Shown here one piece after another: positions 23,046 to 28,336 of a stretch of 28,336 nt of DNA (position 1 is the first letter of the stretch; every line of letters starts with the position of its first letter). The position numbers were made by a program, and so were the translations under genes. A model generated the notes under the pieces. It was not told the origin of the DNA. It saw only the letters and a list, made by a program, of their open reading frames with translations, and did no database searches. Origin of the DNA: an uncultured Ruminococcus sp. (GTDB taxonomy: Bacteria; Bacillota; Clostridia; Lachnospirales; Lachnospiraceae). The stretch lies in contig USFD01000039.1 in NCBI GenBank assembly GCA_900553885.1, forward strand, positions 1-28,336, in the 5' to 3' direction.

Positions 23046-23879
23046 TTATTTGATGTTTTCCTTTCGGAAAATAAATATGCCGGCCCCCGTAGTCACCAGA
23101 AGAATTCCGGCAGAGTAGACGGAGAGCAGCCCGGGTTCATCTACTGACATCATGGAGAGCTGCATGACCTGTCCGGTGGGCAGAAAGTCATTGCAGAATT
23201 CCATCACATCCCGCACAGCGCCCCTTGGATAGTCTGTGTTTGGCTCGGCGGGAACAGTGATCTCGTTTCCGGAGTCATCGGTGTAACTGTAACCCTCCCA
23301 TACTTCCGGCTGATTTAAACAGGATGTGATCGTCAGAGAGACCAGAAGCAGGAAGAATACGGCCAGGATATTGATTACTGCTGTAACTGCCCGGCTCTGG
23401 CAGATCATTGCGGTCAGAGTGAGAAGGCCTGTAAATGCAAAGCTCATCAGAAAGCTGACCAGCACCATAACTACAATATCCTGTACATTTATGGAAAAGG
23501 GGCCCAGGAGCGGTATACCGATCAGAAGAGATGCACACAGGAAGGACAGACACATCAGCAGACCGGCCGCAAGGCACACGATCAGGTTTGACAGATAGAT
23601 CGAGTTCCTGGTATGCCCGATGACCAGTTTGTTCCGGATCGTGCCGTCATTGTATTCCGTGCCGATAAACAGACTGATAAATGCGGCCAGCAGGATCCCG
23701 ATTACAGTAACGTACATAAACAATCCGCTGTCAAGGGGAATGGATGTGTTATATTTCTCCTGGTTGTAAAATTCGGCAATCTTAAGATACCCGCCGAACA
23801 GAAACATAAAAATTATAAAGCCCCGGAAACATTTGCTTTTCTTCAGCCGTGAAAAACCTGCACTTAATAATCTACTCAT
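23046..23879 (-). CDS. ABC-2 type permease (peptide resistance/sensing type)
   Basis: A 277-residue permease with about six membrane segments: the first near residues 20-35 (FRGFIIFMFLFGGYL), a long external loop, then five from about 60 on (VTVIGILLAAFISLFIGTEYN, ... ending GILLVTTGAGIFIF). The motif FIGTEYNDGTIRNKLVIGHTRNSIYLSN is characteristic of ABC-2 permeases of the bacitracin/lantibiotic immunity group. It pairs with the ATPase encoded just upstream. ATG at 23879 is preferred because GGAGGG lies seven bases upstream on this strand; it overlaps the ATPase stop codon by eight bases (ATGAGTAG), so the two are translationally coupled. Only one permease gene is present, so a homodimer is likely. 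Confidence 0.87.
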   Translation of the reverse strand: MSRLLSAGFSRLKKSKCFRGFIIFMFLFGGYLKIAEFYNQEKYNTSIPLDSGLFMYVTVIGILLAAFISLFIGTEYNDGTIRNKLVIGHTRNSIYLSNLIVCLAAGLLMCLSFLCASLLIGIPLLGPFSINVQDIVVMVLVSFLMSFAFTGLLTLTAMICQSRAVTAVINILAVFFLLLVSLTITSCLNQPEVWEGYSYTDDSGNEITVPAEPNTDYPRGAVRDVMEFCNDFLPTGQVMQLSMMSVDEPGLLSVYSAGILLVTTGAGIFIFRKENIK

Positions 23880-24786
23880 TTTTCTTCCCTCCAATCAGAT
23901 TGACATAATAACTCTCCAGACTTTCTTCCCGCTCGGTCAGCGAGATTACATCACAGTTTTCTCTGTCGAGAGCCAGAACAAGACGGGTGATGTTAATCTT
24001 CCCGTAAATATCTGCCATTGTATCGGAGAAAATTTTATATTCCAGGCCGATTTCATCCAGAACCCGGGAAAATGCGCTGATATCAGACACCTGGACCCGG
24101 ATACATTTACGGCACGCCGCATCCAGTTCTTTTGCACTCATTTCTTTTACCATATGTCCTTTTTCAATAAATCCGTAATGGGTGGCCAGTCTTCCCAGTT
24201 CGTCGAGAATATGGCTGGATATAAGAAAAGTAATGCCGTTTTCCCGGTTCAGTTTCAGAATCAGCTCCCGGACTTCGATAATCCCCTGGGGATCCAGTCC
24301 GTTGATCGGTTCGTCCAGGACGAGAAAATCCGGATTTCCTGCCAGCGCAATGGCGATGCCGAGACGCTGCCGCATTCCAAGGGAAAAGTTCTTTGCCTTT
24401 TTCCGGCCTGTATCAGCCAGCCCTACCAGTTCCAGAAGCTCAGGGATATCGTCGAAAGACGGGAGTCCGATAATCCGGTACTGTTCCTTTAAATTATCTT
24501 CCGCCGTCATGTCCAGATAAATGGAAGGCGTTTCCACCACCGCGCCCATTCTTCTGCGGTGTTTTGCAATTCCGGGTTCCGTATTGCGTGCTCCGTACAG
24601 GGAATAACTGCCGGATGTGGGTTCCTGCAGTCCGCAGATCAGGCGGATCAGCGTCGTTTTCCCTGCCCCGTTTTTCCCGATAAAACCGTAAATAGCTCCT
24701 TTCGGCACGTGAATAGAAAAGTCATCCAGCGCCTGAAAACGCCGGTAGCGTTTGCACAGCGACTCTGCTGTCAGAATATAGTCCAT
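23872..24786 (-). CDS. ABC transporter ATP-binding protein (peptide resistance/sensing type)
   Basis: A 304-residue ATPase powering the adjacent permease. Walker A GKNGAGKTT (37-45), signature FSLGMRQRLGIA (134-145), Walker B FLVLDEPINGLDP (154-166), H-loop ISSHILDELGRLA; then a C-terminal domain of about 80 residues as in BcrA/LanF-type proteins. These export or expel membrane-active peptides such as bacitracin or lantibiotics, or signal their presence. ATG with AGGAGG about nine bases upstream on this strand. Upstream lie four GGTAA-like repeats that may bind the module's own response regulator. Confidence 0.92.
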   Translation of the reverse strand: MDYILTAESLCKRYRRFQALDDFSIHVPKGAIYGFIGKNGAGKTTLIRLICGLQEPTSGSYSLYGARNTEPGIAKHRRRMGAVVETPSIYLDMTAEDNLKEQYRIIGLPSFDDIPELLELVGLADTGRKKAKNFSLGMRQRLGIAIALAGNPDFLVLDEPINGLDPQGIIEVRELILKLNRENGITFLISSHILDELGRLATHYGFIEKGHMVKEMSAKELDAACRKCIRVQVSDISAFSRVLDEIGLEYKIFSDTMADIYGKINITRLVLALDRENCDVISLTEREESLESYYVNLIGGKKNE

Positions 24787-24834
24787 AATTTCAAGCCTCC
24801 TGTCAGTGGTATCATAAATTTTATTACGGTGACT

Positions 24835-24890
24835 ATTCTATCCGGCAGGGGGTAAGAAAACGGTAAAGAAAAGGGTAAAGAAATAGTTAA
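24835..24890 (-). promoter_or_regulatory. Activator-type promoter of the ABC genes with four 11-12 bp spaced repeats
   Basis: Seen on the plus strand, GGTAA-like half-sites begin at 24851, 24862, 24874 and (as GTTAA, merging with the regulator's stop codon) 24886, spacings 11, 12 and 12 bp. On the minus strand a -10 box TAGAAT lies at 24840-24835. The position 17 bp upstream of it (24858-24863) does not resemble a -35 and is instead occupied by the repeats. Direct repeats of one helical turn overlapping the -35 are the known binding pattern of OmpR/PhoB-family activators. Confidence 0.6.
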
Positions 24891-25576
24891 GATTCATTTT
24901 TTGCAGCCAGATCTTCATTCAGTTTAAAGCCGATTCCCCACACTGCTTCAATATAATCCTTTCCATTGATTTCTTTCAGTTTCCTGCGCAGGTTGCTTAC
25001 ATGGACCTTCAGTGAACTTTCCACACAGTCCGGCGTGTCTTCGCTGATCCGGTCCAGCATGAGCGATTTGGTGATTACCTGGGACGGATTGCGGATAAGA
25101 AGCTTCAGTATGGCATACTCGGTTTTTGTAAGATGGACCGGCAGACCGGATACCGTAACTGTCCGGGAAGAAGTGTCAAGCCGGATCTCGTCAAAGGAAA
25201 GAAATGGAGAAGTTTCTTCGGAAGCCGTGGGCTTTCTTAACTGCACGGCAATGCGGGCCAGAAGCTCCGCCCGGTCAAAGGGCTTTGTAATATAGTCCGA
25301 AGCGCCGCCCAGCAGCAGCTCTACCTTGTCGCTTACAGCCGCTTTCGCGCTCAGGACAATAACCGGAATATTCCGGATCAAGGGCAGCAGTTCCTCCCCG
25401 CTTAAACCCGGAAGCATCAGATCCAGCAGGATCAGGTCCGGTCTGTGAGAGGACAGGTACAGAAGAGCCTCGGTTCCGGAATAGGCTCTTACCGTGCTGT
25501 AGTTTTCTTTTGCCAGCAGCTCCTCCAGCATATCGCCGATACAGACGTCATCGTCAACAATCATAATCTTTTTCAA
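24887..25576 (-). CDS. OmpR/PhoB-family response regulator
   Basis: About 229 residues: a receiver domain (phospho-acceptor D52 in LILLDLMLPG, acidic pocket VDDD, S76 in IVLSAK, K98 in YITKPF) and a C-terminal winged-helix DNA-binding domain (LTKTEYAILKLLIRNP ... SLKVHVSNLRRKLKEI ... IEAVWGIGFKL). Start: the longer frame begins at a GTG (25585) that lies on top of the ribosome site GGAGG, which cannot work. TTG at 25576 has that GGAGG eight bases upstream and yields MKKIMIVDDD, the normal N-terminus of such regulators, so TTG is preferred. First gene of the minus-strand module, it probably activates the ABC genes through the repeats at 24851-24890. Confidence 0.9.
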   Translation of the reverse strand: MKKIMIVDDDVCIGDMLEELLAKENYSTVRAYSGTEALLYLSSHRPDLILLDLMLPGLSGEELLPLIRNIPVIVLSAKAAVSDKVELLLGGASDYITKPFDRAELLARIAVQLRKPTASEETSPFLSFDEIRLDTSSRTVTVSGLPVHLTKTEYAILKLLIRNPSQVITKSLMLDRISEDTPDCVESSLKVHVSNLRRKLKEINGKDYIEAVWGIGFKLNEDLAAKNES

Positions 25577-25609
25577 GTAAGCCACCTCCGCCGTTGTAAA
25601 TTAATGTTA

Positions 25610-25621
25610 CTGAAATTTCAG
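25610..25621. promoter_or_regulatory. 12-bp perfect palindrome in the response-regulator leader
   Basis: CTGAAATTTCAG lies in the transcribed leader of the response-regulator gene, about 35 bases before its start. It could bind a regulator or form a small hairpin. It differs from the GGTAA repeats, so the module's own regulator is not the obvious ligand. Confidence 0.35.
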
Positions 25622-25658
25622 AATAGATGAACAGATCTGTGCGTTTTCTTTCATGCCT

Positions 25659-25687
25659 ATTTTAGTCGGTGCGGCAGATGAATGCAA
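25659..25687 (-). promoter_or_regulatory. Promoter of the response-regulator gene
   Basis: On the minus strand TTGCAT (25687-25682), 17 bp, then TAAAAT (25664-25659). Transcription would start near 25652, leaving a leader of about 75 nt before the TTG start. It lies in the 340-bp gap between divergent genes, which otherwise holds the promoter at 25769 and the palindrome at 25610. Confidence 0.6.
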
Positions 25688-25768
25688 CCGGATTCCGGCA
25701 AATCGACCCGGGTATATCCGAAAAAGCGCCAAATGGAAATAATATGGATATATTATGAAAGCAAAGTA

Positions 25769-25797
25769 TTGAAAAATGGATTTCTATGTGATATGAT
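25769..25797 (+). promoter_or_regulatory. Promoter of the HTH-Uma2 gene
   Basis: TTGAAA (25769-25774), 17 bp, then TATGAT (25792-25797) with an extended -10 TG (25789-25790). Confidence 0.7.
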
Positions 25798-25915
25798 TTC
25801 CTCAGAAAATAATTGAAAGGACGGCAGGGATTAGGATCCGGGGTAAGAATTGCAGCAGGATCTGGAAGACCGGTAAGGCTGCTTTCGGGATGAACGGATA
25901 AAGGAGGCCGAAAAT

Positions 25916-26698
25916 ATGACTGTACAGGAAATGCGGGAAAGGAAGAAGGAACTGGGGTATACCTATTCTCAGATTGCGGAGTTATCAGGAGTGCCTCTGG
26001 GTACCGTGCAGAAAGTGCTTGGCGGAATTACCACAACGCCCCGGTATGAGACGCTGATGGCTCTGGAGCAGGTGCTGGGAGAGAGCGAAGGAATGTTTCT
26101 GAGGGAACCGAAGAGCGCTTATCTGACAAAAAGCCAGGGCGACTACACGCTGGATGATTATTATCTGATCCCGGATGATATGCGGGTGGAACTGATTGAC
26201 GGAGTGATCTATGACATGACGGCTCCTACGTCGGCCCACCAGCTGATTGCAGGATTTATCCACGGGAAATTTTTGTCATATGTTCTGGAGAAAAAGGGAG
26301 AATGTCTTCCGATAATCTCTCCTCTGGATGTCCAGCTGGACTGTGACAATAAGACTATGGTGCAGCCGGATGTCATTATCGTGTGCGACAGAGATAAGAT
26401 CATTAACCGCTGTGTTTACGGCGCGCCGGACTTTGTTATTGAGGTGCTTTCAAAGTCAACCAAAAAGAAAGATTCGGTCATTAAACTTCAGAAATATATG
26501 AACGCGGGAGTGAGAGAGTACTGGATGATTGATCCGGAACGGAAGACAGTTGTAGTGTATGATTTTGAAAATGAAGAATATCCGATTATATATGGGTTTG
26601 ACGCGGAGATCCCTGTCAGGATATGGAACGGGGAATGCAGGATCAGTTTTCCGGAATTATACGAACACATCCGTTTCCTGTATGAACGGAAGAAATGA
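25916..26698 (+). CDS. HTH-Uma2 protein: N-terminal helix-turn-helix plus PD-(D/E)XK-like domain
   Basis: 260 residues. Residues 1-58 form a Cro/CI-like helix-turn-helix (YTYSQIAELSGVPLGTVQKVLGG ... TPRYETLMALEQVL). Residues about 76-258 are a Uma2 (DUF820) domain of the PD-(D/E)XK nuclease superfamily: VELIDGVIYDM (E92), QPDVIIVCD (D152), PDFVIEVLSKST (E176), and LQKYMNAGVREYWMIDP, with K190 the likely catalytic lysine. The putative active-site residues are all present. Uma2 proteins are abundant in cyanobacteria and clostridia but their biological role is unknown; the label 'endonuclease' comes from fold similarity. AAAGGAGG (25900-25907) precedes the ATG. It has its own promoter and is divergent from the two-component module. 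The HTH could target the nuclease to a site or act on its own promoter. Confidence 0.88.
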   Translation: MTVQEMRERKKELGYTYSQIAELSGVPLGTVQKVLGGITTTPRYETLMALEQVLGESEGMFLREPKSAYLTKSQGDYTLDDYYLIPDDMRVELIDGVIYDMTAPTSAHQLIAGFIHGKFLSYVLEKKGECLPIISPLDVQLDCDNKTMVQPDVIIVCDRDKIINRCVYGAPDFVIEVLSKSTKKKDSVIKLQKYMNAGVREYWMIDPERKTVVVYDFENEEYPIIYGFDAEIPVRIWNGECRISFPELYEHIRFLYERKK

Positions 26699-26783
26699 GC
26701 GGCTCAGGGACGCAGACAGTGCAGGCCCTTCGGGGCAGGCTCAGAAAAACGCTGAATATTCCGGAGGACACAGAATTTTCAAC

Positions 26784-26812
26784 TTAATAAACGAAGTATA
26801 AATTATTATAAA
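26784..26812 (+). promoter_or_regulatory. Weak candidate promoter before the 52-residue ORF
   Basis: TTAATA (26784-26789), 17 bp, then TATAAA (26807-26812) in an AT-rich patch. The gap 26699-26783 shows only a small GCCC-TTCG-GGGC hairpin (26725-26736), too short and without a T run to call a terminator. Confidence 0.3.
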
Positions 26813-26907
26813 ATAACTGGCAAAAGCGGTGACAGCGCGAAATCCTTCTGTTAAAATACATCCCAGAAACAAACAGGTTTGAATATGGATTCAGGAGGAT
26901 ATGAAAG

Positions 26908-27066
26908 ATGCTGAAAGAATATTTTTATATGTTTATTTTATATACTGACACGGGAAAGAAGCTGAAGGATATCCTGAACAGCCTTTTCCCGGGTCTGATC
27001 CGGGAGCCTCAGAGAGTACGGGTTCCGGTTCAGGGACAGGATGAAAGAAACAGGAACAGAAGATAA
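26908..27066 (+). CDS. Possible small protein of 52 residues
   Basis: A short ORF with a good ribosome site: AGGAGG (26893-26898) lies nine bases before the ATG. The ATG at 26901 is too close to that site and opens only 15 codons. The product begins MLKEYFYMFILYTDTGKKLK, a weakly hydrophobic aromatic stretch, followed by DILNSLFPGLIREPQ and an Arg/Gln/Asn-rich, strongly basic tail ending NRNRR. No family is recognised. A basic, partly hydrophobic small protein could bind membrane or nucleic acid, but no function is claimed. It is followed after 12 bases by the large hairpin at 27079. Confidence 0.4.
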   Translation: MLKEYFYMFILYTDTGKKLKDILNSLFPGLIREPQRVRVPVQGQDERNRNRR

Positions 27067-27078
27067 CAGATCATCATT

Positions 27079-27169
27079 CAGAAACACCGCCGTTTATGCC
27101 GTGCCGTGCACAGATCATACCGAATATGATACAAAGTGCAGGCCCCGGCATATGCAGGCGGTGTTTCTG
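27079..27169. repeat. 91-nt imperfect hairpin between the small ORF and the nuclease gene
   Basis: The outer arms CAGAAACACCGCC (27079-27091) and GGCGGTGTTTCTG (27157-27169) are perfectly complementary over 13 bp. Inside, TATGCCG (27095-27101) pairs with 27146-27152, TGCAC (27107-27111) with GTGCA (27136-27140), and ATCATA (27114-27119) with TATGAT (27125-27130) around a five-base loop. That makes about 31 pairs. No T run follows on either side. It may be a structured RNA, a leader element of the nuclease gene, or a small palindromic mobile repeat. Nothing else was seen in 27067-27236. Confidence 0.7.
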
Positions 27170-27236
27170 AGGCTGAGGGGAAATCCTCCGGCCGGTATAT
27201 ACAGAGAATCTATCAGGAAACGGGGAGAATGAGGAA

Positions 27237-28211
27237 ATGAGAAGACAAAAAAGAACAGATGAGAAACTGAGAAAAAAATATTCCGGCAGAGGGGTACTGC
27301 TTTCCGTTCTGTCTGCGTTGCTGCTTACTGCCTGCGGCGGCGTGCAGCCGGATGGTGCAGAAACCCCGGCTCCGTCCGTGCAGGAGGAGTCCGTACAGGC
27401 GGAAAGTTATGATTCTGTCCAGGATGTACCGGAATACAGCGGTGAGCCTTACGTGGAGATCAATGATAACCAGCCGGAGTTTGAAGAGCAGGAACTGGTC
27501 ACAGTTTCTTATGAAGAGTACAGCGATCTGGATGAGCTGGGCCGCTGCGGAGAAGCGGAAGCATGTATTGGTGAAGATCTTATGCCTACGGAAGAAAGGG
27601 AATCCATCAGTCAGGTTGAGCCGACCGGGTGGGAGAATAAGGAGTATGACAATGTAGACGGAAAGTATCTGTATAACAGATGCCATCTGATCGGATATCA
27701 GCTCTCCGGAGAAAATGCAAATGAAGATAACCTCATTACCGGCACGCGTTATATGAATACAGAAGGCATGCTCCCTTTTGAAAATATGGTGGCCGATTAT
27801 GTACACGAGACAGAGAATCATGTTATGTACCGGGTGACACCGGTTTTTGAGGGAGATGATCTGGTGGCATCCGGCGTTCATATGGAAGCGGAGTCTGTGG
27901 AAGATGACGGGAAGGGCATCTGTTTTAATGTATATGTATATAATGTCCAGCCGGAAATCACCATTGATTATTCCACAGGAGATAACTGGTTCTCCGGCTC
28001 CGAAGATAAAGATACAGAAGAAGGCAGCGGGAGCGGAACCCAGGCAGCAGAAGAACAGACGTACATATTGAACACAAATACCCATAAATTTCATAATCCG
28101 GACTGCTCAGGAGCTAAAGATATAAAGGAAAAGAACCGGGAGGAGTATACGGGAACAAGAGAGGAACTTCTTTCAGAAGGATATGAGCCGTGCGGGAGAT
28201 GCAAGCCGTAG
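27237..28211 (+). CDS. Secreted DNA/RNA non-specific nuclease lipoprotein
   Basis: 324 residues. Lipoprotein signal with lipobox LLTAC (Cys33), so it is tethered outside the cell membrane. A low-complexity acidic linker (about 35-85) leads to a nuclease domain of the EndA/DNA-RNA non-specific (beta-beta-alpha metal) type: KYLYNRCHLIGYQLSGENAN ... NLITGTRYMNTEGMLPFE. The family's catalytic DRGHL is here NRCHL, with the histidine kept, and the metal-binding Asn expected in the following helix region is present. After an acidic Gly/Ser linker comes a C-terminal module with Cys residues (THKFHNPDCSGAKDI ... GYEPCGRCKP) resembling an Ada-type zinc-binding unit and common at the end of such nucleases. 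ATG at 27237 follows GGGGAG (27222-27227). Likely roles are nutrient scavenging from, or defence against, extracellular DNA; this is inferred. Confidence 0.87.
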   Translation: MRRQKRTDEKLRKKYSGRGVLLSVLSALLLTACGGVQPDGAETPAPSVQEESVQAESYDSVQDVPEYSGEPYVEINDNQPEFEEQELVTVSYEEYSDLDELGRCGEAEACIGEDLMPTEERESISQVEPTGWENKEYDNVDGKYLYNRCHLIGYQLSGENANEDNLITGTRYMNTEGMLPFENMVADYVHETENHVMYRVTPVFEGDDLVASGVHMEAESVEDDGKGICFNVYVYNVQPEITIDYSTGDNWFSGSEDKDTEEGSGSGTQAAEEQTYILNTNTHKFHNPDCSGAKDIKEKNREEYTGTREELLSEGYEPCGRCKP

Positions 28212-28237
28212 GAAATCTGAATTTGTGGGTGAAGAAA

Positions 28238-28336
28238 TGTCCGCCGGGGCGGAGTGAGGGAGTGCCGGAGGACACACTTTCGTTCGGACACAGCGCAGCG
28301 GTACATAAGAGCGCAAAGGACGCGCTCTAAGTGCCG
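28238..28336. repeat. GC-rich hairpins running to the window end
   Basis: TGTCCGCCGG (28238-28247) pairs with CCGGAGGACA (28265-28274) with one mismatch. AGAGCGC (28308-28314) pairs perfectly with GCGCTCT (28322-28328), and outer bases CGGTAC (28299-28304) pair with GTGCCG (28331-28336), so the second hairpin reaches the last base. It could be the nuclease terminator, its T run being cut off, or the edge of a repeat element that continues beyond the window. Confidence 0.5.

Noticed and set aside
27041..27232. 63-codon plus-strand open frame
   Set aside because: Overlaps the end of the 52-residue ORF and runs through the large hairpin; no ribosome site.
27213..28094. 293-codon minus-strand open frame with hydrophobic stretches
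   Set aside because: Antisense to the nuclease lipoprotein, no ribosome site, and the plus-strand gene has clear signal peptide and catalytic motifs.

Overview
The window looks like chromosomal DNA from a low-to-mid GC Gram-positive gut bacterium, most likely a Lachnospiraceae-type clostridium. This is an inference from strong AGGAGG-type ribosome sites, TTGACA/TATAAT and extended -10 promoters, large surface proteins ending in an 'AVQTGD' sortase-like anchor, GLUG/YDG and FIVAR surface modules, and the gene families present. No rRNA, tRNA, CRISPR array, integrase or transposase gene was seen.

Layout. 1-750: terminators and promoters around a small HPr-like gene that lacks the phosphorylatable histidine. 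767-4634: a GLUG/YDG surface protein locus broken twice, so that signal peptide, body and wall anchor lie in three different reading frames. 4654-11335: a branched-chain amino acid ABC transporter. livJ has its own promoter and terminator, aroD sits between livJ and livH, and livHMGF is followed by a cytidylate-kinase-like gene. A nested direct/inverted repeat element lies between aroD and livH. 11422-11814: a lone ArsR-type regulator. 11859-17478: a 1,766-residue wall-anchored enzyme with two GH43 domains, whose leader carries a run of nine G and two tiny ORFs. 17566-20501: a two-gene ABC exporter. 20562-22082: a membrane-anchored protein of unknown role and 5-formyl-THF cyclo-ligase.

22089-25687 (minus strand) is a response regulator - ABC ATPase - ABC permease - histidine kinase module of the peptide-antibiotic sensing/resistance type. 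Four GGTAA-like repeats spaced 11-12 bp lie just upstream of the ATPase gene, where a PhoB-like regulator would act. 25769-28336 (plus strand) holds an HTH-Uma2 protein, a short ORF of 52 residues, a 91-nt imperfect hairpin, a secreted DNA/RNA non-specific nuclease lipoprotein, and hairpins that run to the window end.

The genes suggest a gut commensal that anchors xylan/arabinan-active enzymes to its wall, imports branched-chain amino acids, and senses envelope-active peptides. No wholly new multi-gene system is evident. The least explained pieces are the 6821-7009 repeat element, the 27079-27169 hairpin with its neighbouring short ORF, the G9 leader, and the triple TCAAGGG element on the livJ promoter.
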